Assembly (NCBI RefSeq): GCF_010078385.1
Contig: NZ_SIJC01000009.1
Coordinates: 1-64,000, forward strand
Source: Chengkuizengella sediminis
GTDB lineage: Bacteria; Bacillota; Bacilli; Paenibacillales; KCTC-33759
Length of the DNA: 64,000 bases
Direction of reading: 5' to 3'
Shown: piece after piece, positions 27,895 to 36,991 of the stretch
Numbering within the stretch: position 1 is the first letter of the stretch
Layout of the letters: the number at the start of each line of letters is the position of its first letter
The notes under the pieces: model-generated
Seen by the model: only the letters and a program-made list of their open reading frames with translations
Told to the model about the DNA's origin: nothing
Database searches by the model: none
Program-made: the position numbers and the translations under genes

Positions 27895-27980
27895 TATTAT
27901 CTCACTGCTATAGTGGTGAGGTAGTTGCGGCGTAGAAGTTCTCCTTTTTATAAATGAATAGGATCATGTTACTCGGAAAA

Positions 27981-28019
27981 AACTAATCCCTTTCAATTCA
28001 TAGATGAAAGGGATTAGTT
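27981..28019 (-). terminator. Terminator after yfbR
   Basis: A perfect 14-bp stem (27981-27994 with 28006-28019). Reading leftward it is followed by a T run (A run at 27977-27982). Confidence 0.85.
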
Positions 28020-28052
28020 ATTTAAATGTATAAATCTCGACTAAATTATTTT

Positions 28053-28685
28053 CTAAGAATTATATTCACTATTTTGGATTCCTTTATTTCTGCTGAATAG
28101 ACTTAATTCATCTAATGTTTTTTCGAAACTTGGAGCAAGTGAGTTTAAAAAGAAATCAACTTCAGGCATATTTGTGTTTTTCAGGCTTAATTCAATATCT
28201 TTTTTTGCTGTTGCAAATTCCCTGTTACCAGCAGAGAATTCTGAAATGCATTTTAAATAAGCATCTATCTCATCAGCCGCTTTTACATACTTCATTAATT
28301 CTTGATCAGATTCACTGGTTTGTATTAAAGTTTCATACTTGGGCTTTAATACATCTGGAATAGTGTTCATAAGTCGATCTGATGCTAATTCTTCAATTTC
28401 TCTAAAACTATTTAAGATTTGGTCATTATGATGTTTGACGGGGGTTGGTATGTCCCCAGTAAAAACTTCAGTTGCATCATGGAACAAAGCTATACAAACA
28501 GCTTTTTCTGTATTTATGTTTTTATCAAATACTTCATTTGCAATAGAACATAATACATGTGTGATAAGTGAAACATGATAGGAGTGCTCAGCAACATTTT
28601 CATTTACAACATTTCGCATTAAGCTCCACCTTTTAATGTATCGTAGCCGATATAAATAAGCTAAAAAATGGCTGTTTTCCATCAT
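28053..28685 (-). CDS. yfbR: 5'-deoxynucleotidase YfbR-like HD hydrolase
   Basis: 210 residues, the usual YfbR length being about 200. The HD-domain metal site is intact: 'ENVAEHSYHVSLI' (His), 'LFHDATEVFTGDIPTPVKHHN' (His-Asp) and 'KAADEIDAYLKC' (Asp). The substrate-side 'RYIKRWSLMRN' near the N-terminus matches E. coli YfbR. Dephosphorylates deoxynucleoside 5'-monophosphates, in nucleotide salvage or pool control. Two adjacent ATG starts, with only a weak ribosome site upstream. It is a single gene with its own terminator. Confidence 0.88.
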   Translation of the reverse strand: MMENSHFLAYLYRLRYIKRWSLMRNVVNENVAEHSYHVSLITHVLCSIANEVFDKNINTEKAVCIALFHDATEVFTGDIPTPVKHHNDQILNSFREIEELASDRLMNTIPDVLKPKYETLIQTSESDQELMKYVKAADEIDAYLKCISEFSAGNREFATAKKDIELSLKNTNMPEVDFFLNSLAPSFEKTLDELSLFSRNKGIQNSEYNS

Positions 28686-28900
28686 ATAAATTACCCAACT
28701 TTCTATTCTGATCTTATAGGATATGAAATAAGAACCATATTTGTTAGCAGTATTATATCACATAAGTATTGAGTTGATAAAACAAATGTTCGTAAATTAG
28801 ATATTTAAAATAGTCATATACATAGGGGGATTAGTCCAATCTAATTGCTGTATAAGACATATACTGTAATAGTTAATGGTTGGGGAGGTGAGTGTATATC

Positions 28901-29014
28901 ATGTTTTTCATCATAGGTATTGCTGTTGTAGTACTGGTTTTATTTATACTGTTGGTGATTATTCTAGCCCTCTTAATACCAATAAAGCGATGCTTCCCAC
29001 ATAAAGTATATTAA
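28901..29014 (+). CDS. YjcZ-like hydrophobic micro-protein 3
   Basis: 37 residues: a membrane segment (VLVLFILLVIILALL) close to that of the two cassette peptides, with a longer basic tail (IPIKRCFPHKVY). GGGGAGGTGA precedes the ATG. Its upstream region is not a copy of the cassette promoter. A strong terminator follows. It appears to be a diverged member of the same family, which supports these as real genes. Confidence 0.65.
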   Translation: MFFIIGIAVVVLVLFILLVIILALLIPIKRCFPHKVY

Positions 29015-29019
29015 ATTGG

Positions 29020-29053
29020 AAATAACCATACAAATATTTGTATGGTTATTTTT
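29020..29053 (+). terminator. Terminator after micro-protein 3
   Basis: A perfect 16-bp palindrome (29020-29051) followed by T. Confidence 0.85.
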
Positions 29054-29146
29054 AAAATTAAACTGATATTAAAAAAATTAATTATTTACATATGAAAAGA
29101 CAATTACCTTAACATGTGATTTTACATTCTGTTAACTTTATGATGA

Positions 29147-29320
29147 TGTGCAAAAGAATATTTAGAACAAGGGGTTACACCTAACCTTCTTGAGGCAGGA
29201 AAATGTGGATTTCATAAAATGATTAAATCAGCAGTTCCTTCTGTGACAAATGTAAATCACTATCAAAATAAATATTTATTAATGAATCCTCTAACTTATT
29301 ATAGAATAGCTTCAGGCTAA
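29147..29320 (+). pseudogene. Fragment of a phosphodiesterase/phosphonoacetate hydrolase-like gene
   Basis: A 57-codon open stretch without start codon or ribosome site, ending TAA at 29318-29320. 'EYLEQGVTPNLLEAGKCGFHKMIKSAVPSVTNVNH' recalls the N-terminal active-site region of type I phosphodiesterase or phosphonoacetate hydrolase enzymes. The rest does not match. It is probably a remnant left by deletion. The family call is from memory. Confidence 0.45.
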
Positions 29321-29489
29321 TTGATCTGGGATACTCCTCTTGTATGAGTTATAAAGAACGATACACTTTATGATATAATATTGAAAGTGAATTTTGTGTA
29401 AATTGATATGCAATAGCTCACTCCAATTATGGATGTGAAGGTGCATATTCAAATAAACATGGCTATATACGAGGGGAGCAATCATTACC

Positions 29490-31034
29490 ATGAAACATTT
29501 TGAAGAGAGCGTTTATCAATTAATAGTAGAGACATCTACCAACTTACCATCAGATGTGAGAAAAGCAATCAAAAAAGCAAAGTCTAAAGAAAATCAAGGT
29601 ACGAGAGCAGCATTATCTCTTTCTACAATTTCGAATAACATTAGTATGGCCGAATCAAATGTTTCACCGATATGTCAGGATACTGGGATGCCTACTTTTA
29701 TTGTGCATACACCTGTTGGGGTCAATCAAATAGAAATGAAAAAAGACATCCTTTCTGCTATAAAGAAAGCAACACAAGACAGTAAACTACGTCCAAATTC
29801 TGTAGATTCTCTTACTGGGGAAAATAGTGGAGATAATATCGGAGAAGGAACGCCAGTAATACATTTTGAACAATGGGAAAAAGATGACATTGATATTCGC
29901 TTAATATTAAAAGGCGGAGGTTGTGAGAATAAAAATATTCAATACAGTTTACCAATGGAGCTTGAAGGAATAGGTAAAGCTGGACGTGATCTTGATGGTA
30001 TTCGAAAGTGTATTATGCATTCTGTGTACCAAGCGCAAGGACAAGGATGTAGTGCTGGATTCATTGGAGTAGGTATTGGTGGTGATCGTACAACTGGTTA
30101 TGAACTTGCAAAGAAACAACTTTTACGTGAAGTAGATGATATAAATCCTAATTCTGATTTGCAAAAGCTAGAAGAATACGTAATGGATAATGCAAATAAA
30201 TTAGGAATCGGAACGATGGGATTTGGAGGGGAAGTGACTCTACTTGGTTGTAAGGTAGGGGTAATGAATCGTTTACCTGCTAGTTTTTTTGTATCCGTAG
30301 CTTATAATTGCTGGGCATTTCGCCGTTTAGGTGTTTTGATAGATTCTACTTCTGGGGAAATTAATGAATGGATTTATGATAAGGGTAGTGATAATCAAGC
30401 ACATGATGAGAACCAACATGAAGTAACATCTGACAAAGGAAATCATTCATCAGATCAAAAAGAAGTCGTTCTACAAGCTCCCATTACTGAGGAACAAATT
30501 CGTGACTTAAAAGTTGGTGATGTTGTTATTATTAATGGAGCTATGCATACAGGGCGAGATGCATTGCACAAGTATTTAATGGAGAACGAATCTCCTGTAG
30601 ATCTTAATGGCGGTATTATTTATCATTGTGGTCCTGTGATGGCTAAAATAAATGATGAATACGTTGTAAAAGCAGCAGGTCCAACAACTAGTATTCGTGA
30701 AGAACCTTATCAAGGTGATATCATTAAAAAATTTGGTATCCGTGCGGTGATAGGAAAAGGCGGCATGGGAGCAAAAACGTTATCAGCTTTAAAGGAGCAT
30801 GGTGGAGTTTACTTAAATGCGATCGGTGGTGCTGCTCAATATTATGCGGAATCCATTAAAAAAGTGGAAAGTGTTGACTTTTTAGAATTTGGGATTCCAG
30901 AAGCGATGTGGCATTTAAAAGTAGAAGGGTTTGCAGCAATTGTGACAATGGATGCACATGGGAAAAGCTTACATGCTGACGTAGAAAAATCATCACTTGA
31001 AAAATTAGCTCAATTTAAAGAATCAGTATTTTAA
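29490..31034 (+). CDS. fumA: Class I (iron-sulphur) fumarate hydratase
   Basis: 514 residues. It fuses the alpha-type domain (about 1-285: 'ICQDTGMPTFIVHTP', 'LKGGGCENKNIQYSLP', 'GQGCSAGFIGVGIGGDRTTGYELAK') with the beta-type domain (about 330-510: 'VGDVVIINGAMHTGRDALHKYL', 'GPTTSIREEPYQ', 'GKGGMGAKTLSAL'). Cysteines suited to a 4Fe-4S cluster are present. Hydrates fumarate to malate. A hydrophilic linker at about 300-328 separates the two domains. GAGGGGAG upstream of the ATG. Many Bacillus use the class II enzyme FumC instead. I see no fumC here. Confidence 0.9.
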   Translation: MKHFEESVYQLIVETSTNLPSDVRKAIKKAKSKENQGTRAALSLSTISNNISMAESNVSPICQDTGMPTFIVHTPVGVNQIEMKKDILSAIKKATQDSKLRPNSVDSLTGENSGDNIGEGTPVIHFEQWEKDDIDIRLILKGGGCENKNIQYSLPMELEGIGKAGRDLDGIRKCIMHSVYQAQGQGCSAGFIGVGIGGDRTTGYELAKKQLLREVDDINPNSDLQKLEEYVMDNANKLGIGTMGFGGEVTLLGCKVGVMNRLPASFFVSVAYNCWAFRRLGVLIDSTSGEINEWIYDKGSDNQAHDENQHEVTSDKGNHSSDQKEVVLQAPITEEQIRDLKVGDVVIINGAMHTGRDALHKYLMENESPVDLNGGIIYHCGPVMAKINDEYVVKAAGPTTSIREEPYQGDIIKKFGIRAVIGKGGMGAKTLSALKEHGGVYLNAIGGAAQYYAESIKKVESVDFLEFGIPEAMWHLKVEGFAAIVTMDAHGKSLHADVEKSSLEKLAQFKESVF

Positions 31035-31055
31035 CATAAAATTGGTTTATGATGA

Positions 31056-31098
31056 AAAGAATATCCGAGTATCTAATGATACAAGGATTTCTTTTTTT
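31056..31098 (+). terminator. Terminator after the fumarase gene
   Basis: An imperfect hairpin with a GTATC/GATAC inner stem, and seven T at 31092-31098. Confidence 0.7.
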
Positions 31099-31153
31099 GA
31101 TGTTACAACGCGACTTGTCACTTTTAAGGTATATAGAAGGATAGGGGTTTCTA

Positions 31154-32950
31154 ATGGTTAAATTACGCGTAAGATTAACACTAATTATTATTGCTTTATT
31201 GGCAGTAACAGCACTTGGAGCAGGTTTTTTTACAGTTGATAAATTAAAGGATTCTCAGCTGCAATTTTTGAAAGATCAATTACTCCAGGAGATTAAAGTA
31301 ATACAAAACACTTTGACCTGGAGAAATACTGTAGATGATCAAGAAATTGTTGCTTATTTTAGTGAAGGTGCTGAAGAACTCAGCAAGTCAACTCAAGCTA
31401 GAATTACATTTATTGACTTGGAAGGAAACGTAGTAGGAGAGTCAGATTTTGACCCTGAACAAATGGACAATCATTTATTTAGGGAAGAAATACTCTCCAT
31501 TATCGATAATGGAGAGTATGGGACTGCCATTAGATACAGTAATACAATCAACCATAATATGTTGTATGTTGCTGCCCCTTTTAATAATAATAATAACCCT
31601 ATCGGATACTTGCGTTTGGCAATAAATTTAGATGAAGTGGAATACAAAACAAATGAATTATGGACTTATTACATCATTGGAATTTTATTTTTATTAATAA
31701 TAACTGCAGTGATCAGTTTTTTAATTACTCGAGGATTAACAAAACCACTGGAAAACATTATGATGGTAGCACAGCAAATCACTCGTGGAAATTATCAGTC
31801 TAAAGTAAAAATATATAACAAAGACGAAATAGGTCAGTTAGGAAAAGCCATTAATAAAATGGCTTCAAGTTTACAGTATCAAATGAACCGAATATCAGAA
31901 AATGAAATCAGACTCAAAACCGTTCTAGAACACTTAATAAGTGGCGTTATTATGATCGATCGTCATGGAAAAATTGTATTATTGAATCGTGCATCTGAAA
32001 ATATCCTAGGTATAAAGGAGAACGAAATATTAGGGAAACGCTACAATGATACAAAACAAAATCAGGAGCTCATTACATTGATACAAACCTGCCTTCAGAA
32101 AAAGCAACATATTCGTGAAGAGTTAACTTTTTATTACCCAGAGCAACGAACACTAGAAATGAATCTAGTTCCATTGCACCAAGATCATAGACAATGGTCA
32201 GGAATATTAATTGTAATGCATGATATTACAGCGATTCGTAAATTAGAAAAAATGAGAAGTGATTTTGCCGCAAATGTCTCACATGAGTTGAAAACACCAA
32301 TTGCAGCTGTTAAAGGATTTTCAGAAACTCTTTTATCCGGTGCTTTAGATGACAGAGAGACTGCAAAATCATTTTTGCAAATCATATATGATGAAAGTGA
32401 TCGATTAAATCGATTAATTAGTGATATATTAGAGCTATCTAAAATTGAATCAAAAGCAATTCCGCTTAATTATTCTCCACTTGCTATGCATCCATTTGTT
32501 CAGAAGACGGTACAAATGTTAGAGTCGCAATCAAACGAAAAACAAATCCATATCGCTCTAAATGTAAATCAAGATTTGTATATGGAAGCAGATGAGGATC
32601 GCCTGAGACAAGTATTTATTAATTTATTATCCAATGCCATTAACTATACTCCAGAAAGCGGGCATATCGAGGTTCAAGTAGAGTATTTGAATTTATCTGA
32701 AGATGTAAATGATGAAAAAGTCCGTATTAAAATCTCAGATACTGGAATTGGCATACCGAAAAAAGATTTACCAAGAATATTTGAACGTTTTTATAGAGTG
32801 GATAAAGCTCGTTCTCGCAGCTCTGGGGGAACTGGACTTGGGTTATCTATTGTAAAACATATCGTTGAATTGCATAAAGGTGAAATCAAGGTGGAGAGCG
32901 ATGTTGGGAGCGGAACTACTTTTATCATTGATTTACCACTTGTTCAATAA
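31154..32950 (+). CDS. phoR: Phosphate-regulon sensor kinase PhoR
   Basis: 598 residues. Order: TM1 (about 8-28), extracytoplasmic sensor (29-170), TM2 (about 172-194), HAMP (195-247), PAS (about 255-360), HisKA with phospho-His in 'VSHELKTPIAAVKGFSETL' (about residue 377), and HATPase with 'NLLSNAINYTPESG', 'ISDTGIGIP' and 'GGTGLGLSIV'. It autophosphorylates and passes phosphate to PhoP under phosphate limitation. Assigned as PhoR because of domain layout, the adjacent phoP and nearby Pho-box arrays. Here phoR precedes phoP, the reverse of B. subtilis. Confidence 0.88.
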   Translation: MVKLRVRLTLIIIALLAVTALGAGFFTVDKLKDSQLQFLKDQLLQEIKVIQNTLTWRNTVDDQEIVAYFSEGAEELSKSTQARITFIDLEGNVVGESDFDPEQMDNHLFREEILSIIDNGEYGTAIRYSNTINHNMLYVAAPFNNNNNPIGYLRLAINLDEVEYKTNELWTYYIIGILFLLIITAVISFLITRGLTKPLENIMMVAQQITRGNYQSKVKIYNKDEIGQLGKAINKMASSLQYQMNRISENEIRLKTVLEHLISGVIMIDRHGKIVLLNRASENILGIKENEILGKRYNDTKQNQELITLIQTCLQKKQHIREELTFYYPEQRTLEMNLVPLHQDHRQWSGILIVMHDITAIRKLEKMRSDFAANVSHELKTPIAAVKGFSETLLSGALDDRETAKSFLQIIYDESDRLNRLISDILELSKIESKAIPLNYSPLAMHPFVQKTVQMLESQSNEKQIHIALNVNQDLYMEADEDRLRQVFINLLSNAINYTPESGHIEVQVEYLNLSEDVNDEKVRIKISDTGIGIPKKDLPRIFERFYRVDKARSRSSGGTGLGLSIVKHIVELHKGEIKVESDVGSGTTFIIDLPLVQ

Positions 32951-33001
32951 TTTACCTATAGTTTACATAGATTTAATAATTGGATGATAAACTAATATAA
33001 T
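32951..33001 (+). promoter_or_regulatory. Putative PhoP box array and -10 of phoP
   Basis: Four hexamers at exact 11-bp steps: TTTACC (32951), TTTACA (32962), TTAATA (32973) and ATGATA (32984), resembling PhoP TTAACA direct repeats with 5-bp gaps. TATAAT follows at 32996-33001. The layout fits an activated Pho promoter, so phoP is likely autoregulated apart from phoR. Confidence 0.65.
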
Positions 33002-33052
33002 TAGTAGAGGTTGTTCAAATACGCACTAAAAATAACCAGGGGGACAATTAGC

Positions 33053-33769
33053 ATGTCAAAAAAAGTATTAGTCATTGAAGACGAACCTACATTATCCAGA
33101 TTATTATCCTATAATCTCTCTCAAGCAGGATATGAAACGAAGGTTGCAGAGGATGGAAGAGTTGGATTACAACATGCACTTCAGCAATATTTTGACTTAA
33201 TCATCCTAGATATTATGTTGCCTGGTTTAAATGGCTTTGAGATACTCACAAAATTAAGAGAACAAAAAGTGAAAACCCCCATTATTTTTTTAACAGCAAA
33301 AACAGCTGAAGATGAAATTGTTCAAGGGCTCAAACTTGGTGCGGATGATTATATTACAAAACCATTTGGGGTAGCTGAATTATTGGCAAGGGTATCGGCT
33401 GTTTTAAGAAGGTCTCTATCAGAGGAAATACAGACTGATGAGACAACTGATGAAAAAGTAATTATGCTCGGAGATTTAAAAATATACCCTGATCAATATG
33501 AAGTTTTATTAAATGAAGAAAGTATTTCTTTACGTCCGAAGGAATTTGAAGTATTGCTGCATATGGTAGAAAGACAAGGTAAAGTGATAACAAGAGATGA
33601 CCTAATGAACATTGTTTGGGGGTTTGATTACATAGGAGGACAACGAACGGTTGATGTTCATGTGAGTTCACTCCGTAAAAAGCTTGAATTAGGTCAAAAT
33701 TCAGTCAAAATTGAATCTATTCGTGGTGTTGGTTATAAACTAGTTGTAAAAAAAATCAGTAAAATATAA
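33053..33769 (+). CDS. phoP: Phosphate response regulator PhoP (OmpR type)
   Basis: 238 residues from ATG at 33053, with CAGGGGGAC upstream. The earlier in-frame start at 33011 has no ribosome site. Receiver domain (1-120): acidic 'VIEDE', phospho-Asp in 'LIILDIMLPGLNGFE', 'FLTAKTAEDE' and 'YITKPFG'. The winged-helix effector domain (about 140-235) has 'LRPKEFEVLLHMVERQGKVITRDDLMNIVWG' and 'QRTVDVHVSSLRKKLE'. Binds Pho boxes to activate genes such as pst. Convergent with the AraC gene, one base between stops. Confidence 0.93.
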   Translation: MSKKVLVIEDEPTLSRLLSYNLSQAGYETKVAEDGRVGLQHALQQYFDLIILDIMLPGLNGFEILTKLREQKVKTPIIFLTAKTAEDEIVQGLKLGADDYITKPFGVAELLARVSAVLRRSLSEEIQTDETTDEKVIMLGDLKIYPDQYEVLLNEESISLRPKEFEVLLHMVERQGKVITRDDLMNIVWGFDYIGGQRTVDVHVSSLRKKLELGQNSVKIESIRGVGYKLVVKKISKI

Positions 33770-33770
33770 C

Positions 33771-34640
33771 TTATTCATATGGTTTCCAATTCAGCATTTT
33801 TTTACGGAATTCATTAGGTGAACATTGATTATACTTTTTGAAAATTTTATAAAAATGAGCCATGTTATTCATATTGATGCTCTCACCAATTTGTGTGATA
33901 CTGTCTTCTCTGGTTAATAACATTCTCTCTGCTTTTTTTATTTTTTTGTAATTGACGTATTCTATAAATGTCATTTGAATTGTATTTTTAAAAAATTTCA
34001 CAAAGTGGTAATAACTCATATTTACGATCTGAGCAGCAGTTCCGATGCTGATTTTTTCCATCAAATGAGAATCAACATAATCTAGTACTGGTTTGAGGCG
34101 AAGAAAATCTGCATTGTGTTGAACACTGAGTGTTTTGTTTGTATCATTTCGCAATAATACCAACATAATTTTATGGATAAAAAGAGTTACTGCAATCTCA
34201 TATCCTGTTCTTTTAGTTTGAGATTCATGATATATTTCTGATACAGTTTCAAATACTTCTTTTTTAGCTTGTACATTATTTTTGAAAATATAATTGAGAT
34301 GACTTAACGGATCATTCGTTCCTGCAAAATATTTGATATATGGCATAATGCTATAATCGAAATACTGCTCAATTTCAAACTGTAATACGATATATTCTAA
34401 ACCTTCTTGAACCATCCGATCTCGGTGAAGCTCATTTGAACCAATTAAGATAACATCACCAGATTCCAACAAATATACATCTTCTCCAACATGAACTTCT
34501 AGCTGTCCGCTTAACACTGCTAATATTTCCATTTCTTTATGATAGTGCCAGGTAATCATGTTATGATTAACTCTCTTACTTTGAAATATTTTTAAAGATA
34601 ATAAAGGGTTCTCAAATGATATTTTTTCATTTATTATCAT
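33771..34640 (-). CDS. AraC-family transcriptional regulator
   Basis: 289 residues from ATG at 34640, nine bases after a perfect GGAGGT. The longer start would overlap that site. N-terminal cupin-like sensing domain (about 15-110, 'MITWHYHKEMEILAVLSGQLEVHVGEDVYLLESGDVILIGSNELHRD') and C-terminal double HTH (about 190-285, 'SYYHFVKFFKNTIQMTFIEYVNYKKIKKAERMLL...SPNEFRKK'). Divergent from the oxidoreductase/isomerase genes, which it probably controls in response to a sugar or polyol. Confidence 0.9.
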   Translation of the reverse strand: MIINEKISFENPLLSLKIFQSKRVNHNMITWHYHKEMEILAVLSGQLEVHVGEDVYLLESGDVILIGSNELHRDRMVQEGLEYIVLQFEIEQYFDYSIMPYIKYFAGTNDPLSHLNYIFKNNVQAKKEVFETVSEIYHESQTKRTGYEIAVTLFIHKIMLVLLRNDTNKTLSVQHNADFLRLKPVLDYVDSHLMEKISIGTAAQIVNMSYYHFVKFFKNTIQMTFIEYVNYKKIKKAERMLLTREDSITQIGESINMNNMAHFYKIFKKYNQCSPNEFRKKMLNWKPYE

Positions 34641-34838
34641 AAACTTCATACCTCCAATATCCCAAAATAGCATAAAAGTAAAACTATTATGGTAATATTA
34701 TTTTATCATTTCATTGTGTATAATTTTGTTAGAATCTAAATTGAAAATTGTTTAGGTTTAGGAATGAAAAAGACATACTTTTAATAATATAACACAAAAT
34801 TGAATAAAGTGAACCTTACTAAATTGGAGGGAAATTGG

Positions 34839-35921
34839 ATGAATAAGAAAGTAAAAGTTGGGATTATTGGATGTGGAGGGATAGCAACTGGAAAACATTT
34901 ACCTTCACTCTCCAAATTGGAAACGGTTGAATTAGTAGCTTTTTGCGATATTAATATCTCTAATGCTGAACAAGTTGCTAAAGAATACGGTATTGAAGGG
35001 GCAAGGGTGTTTTCTGATTACATTGAATTATTAAATGAACCATCCATTGAAGTTGTTCACGTTTGTACTCCAAATGATTCCCATGCAGATATAGCAATTG
35101 CAGCTCTTGAAGCGGGTAAACATGTAAATTGTGAGAAACCAATGGCTAAAACAGCTGCTGATGCTAGACGAATGTATGAGGCTTCTAAATTATCAGATAA
35201 AAAGCTTACAATCAGTTATCAGAATCGATTCAGAGCAGATAGTCAATATTTGAATCAAACTTGTAGAGAAGGAGAATTAGGTGAAATTTATTTTGCCAAA
35301 GCTCATGCCATTCGTCGACGCGCGGTACCTACTTGGGGTGTATTTTTAGATGAAGAAAAACAAGGAGGAGGTCCATTAATAGATATTGGTACACATGCAT
35401 TGGATTTAACGCTATGGATGATGGATAATTACAAACCAAAAGTGGTATTAGGAACAGCTTTTCATAAATTATCTAAAAGGGAGAATGCAGCTAATGCATG
35501 GGGACCTTGGGACCCAAATGAATTTACAGTAGAAGATTCCGCTTTTGGAATGATAAAAATGGAGAATGGAGCAACAATTATATTAGAATCTAGCTGGGCA
35601 TTAAATTCACTAGATGAAGACGAAGCAAAATGTACACTTGCTGGAACTGAAGGTGGGGCTGATATGAAGGATGGACTTCGCATTAATGGAGAAAGTCGTG
35701 GGAAGTTATTTACAAATCAGATCCAAACGAATGTTGGTGGAGTAGCATTTTATGATGGAAAAGTAGAAAGTGATGCAGACTTAGAAATGAGATTGTGGAT
35801 AGAAAATATTCTTCATGATACAGAACCTATAGTTAAACCTGAACAAGCACTTGTTGTATCAGAAATTTTAGAAGCGATTTATGAATCTTCAAAAACAGGG
35901 AAAGCTGTTTATTTTGAATAG
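34839..35921 (+). CDS. Gfo/Idh/MocA-family oxidoreductase
   Basis: 360 residues from ATG at 34839, with TGGAGGGA upstream. The N-terminal Rossmann fold has 'VGIIGCGGIATGKHLPSLSKL', the family lysine in 'HVNCEKPMAKTAADARRMYEA' (EKP), and the C-terminal alpha/beta domain with 'GGGPLIDIGTHALDLTLWMMD'. NAD(P)-dependent dehydrogenase of a sugar, inositol or derivative. The exact substrate is unknown. Clusters with an IolE-like isomerase and an AraC regulator, suggesting a small catabolic operon. Confidence 0.88.
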   Translation: MNKKVKVGIIGCGGIATGKHLPSLSKLETVELVAFCDINISNAEQVAKEYGIEGARVFSDYIELLNEPSIEVVHVCTPNDSHADIAIAALEAGKHVNCEKPMAKTAADARRMYEASKLSDKKLTISYQNRFRADSQYLNQTCREGELGEIYFAKAHAIRRRAVPTWGVFLDEEKQGGGPLIDIGTHALDLTLWMMDNYKPKVVLGTAFHKLSKRENAANAWGPWDPNEFTVEDSAFGMIKMENGATIILESSWALNSLDEDEAKCTLAGTEGGADMKDGLRINGESRGKLFTNQIQTNVGGVAFYDGKVESDADLEMRLWIENILHDTEPIVKPEQALVVSEILEAIYESSKTGKAVYFE

Positions 35922-35980
35922 GATGTGATTGCTCCTATTCGTTCCACTTGCAGAAACCGCAAAAGAAGCAGTCACATCCT
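35920..35980 (+). promoter_or_regulatory. Intercistronic hairpin
   Basis: A 14-bp stem (35920-35933 with 35967-35980, one wobble pair) closes a 33-nt loop between the oxidoreductase and isomerase genes. There is no T run, so it may tune mRNA processing or stability. Confidence 0.5.
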
Positions 35981-36022
35981 ATTTAGAGGTTAGAGATAGA
36001 AAAATGAAGGAGAGTGAGATAT

Positions 36023-36991
36023 ATGAAATTGGGTGTGTTTTCAGTATTGTTTGCTCAAAAATCTCTTGAAGAAACCTTAGATTATATTCAAGCAAAAGGG
36101 CTTGAAGCAATTGAAATTGGAACTGGAGGATATCCTGGGAAGGCTCATTGTGATCCTGATGTTTTACTTGAAGACGAAAAAAAATTGAATGATTTTAAAC
36201 AACTTGTTTCATCTAGAGGGATTGAAATTTCAGCACTAAGTGTTCATGGTAATACACTTCATCCACAGAAAGACATTGCTAAAGGCTATCATGATGATCT
36301 AATAAAAACAATTGATTTAGCTCATAAATTACAAGTTAAAGTAGTAAATACATTTTCAGGTTGCCCTGGTGATCATGAGGGTGCGAAATATCCTAATTGG
36401 CCAGTAGCACCGTGGCCTAATGATTTTCAAGATATTTTGAAATGGCAATGGGAAGAAAAAATCATACCTTATTGGAAAAAAATAGGGCAATATGCAAATG
36501 AGCGGAATGTGAAAATTGGTTTAGAACTTCATGGCGGATTTTCAGTTCATACACCTGCCACGTTGCTTCGATTAAGAGAAGCAGTGGGTGAAGTGATTGG
36601 AGCAAACTTAGATCCAAGTCATATGTGGTGGCAAGGCATAGATCCAGTGGAGTCTATAAAAATTCTAGGAAAAAATAATGCGATACATCATTTCCATGCA
36701 AAAGATACAACGATAGATCAAAATAATGTGAATCGTTATGGATTAACGGATATGCAATCCTATGCAAACATGCTTGAACGAGCTTGGCAGTTTAGAACAG
36801 TTGGATTTGGGCATGATCTAAAAACATGGGCGGATATTATAAGCTCATTACGTTTAGTTGGTTATGATTATGTAGTGAGCATTGAACATGAAGATGGTTT
36901 AATGTCTATTGATGAAGGGTTTAGTAAAGCTGTTATGAATTTACAGCAAGTATTATTAAAAGAACCTTTAGGTGATATGTGGTGGGTGTAG
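36023..36991 (+). CDS. Sugar phosphate isomerase/epimerase (IolE-like TIM barrel)
   Basis: 322 residues from ATG at 36023, eight bases after AAGGAGAG. Xylose isomerase-like TIM barrel: 'GLEAIEIGTGGYPG', metal-site acids and histidines in 'IGLELHGGFSVHTP', 'GANLDPSHMWWQGID', 'IHHFHAKDTTID' and 'VVSIEHEDGLMS'. Likely an isomerase, epimerase or dehydratase acting on the product of the upstream dehydrogenase. The substrate cannot be read from the sequence. Confidence 0.87.
   Translation: MKLGVFSVLFAQKSLEETLDYIQAKGLEAIEIGTGGYPGKAHCDPDVLLEDEKKLNDFKQLVSSRGIEISALSVHGNTLHPQKDIAKGYHDDLIKTIDLAHKLQVKVVNTFSGCPGDHEGAKYPNWPVAPWPNDFQDILKWQWEEKIIPYWKKIGQYANERNVKIGLELHGGFSVHTPATLLRLREAVGEVIGANLDPSHMWWQGIDPVESIKILGKNNAIHHFHAKDTTIDQNNVNRYGLTDMQSYANMLERAWQFRTVGFGHDLKTWADIISSLRLVGYDYVVSIEHEDGLMSIDEGFSKAVMNLQQVLLKEPLGDMWWV

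Larger units (their letters stand above)
27243..27901 (+). repeat. Tandem 290-300 bp cassettes (two full, one truncated)
   Basis: Copies start at 27243, 27533 and 27834, each with the same AAAATGTGTACTTGTC opening. Full copies contain promoter, ribosome site, micro-ORF, a conserved trailer and a terminator hairpin. The third stops after the promoter at about 27901. Confidence 0.92.

Noticed and set aside
27243..27901. Possible CRISPR or rRNA-like repeat
   Set aside because: The period is about 300 bp with promoters and micro-ORFs inside; no spacer pattern.
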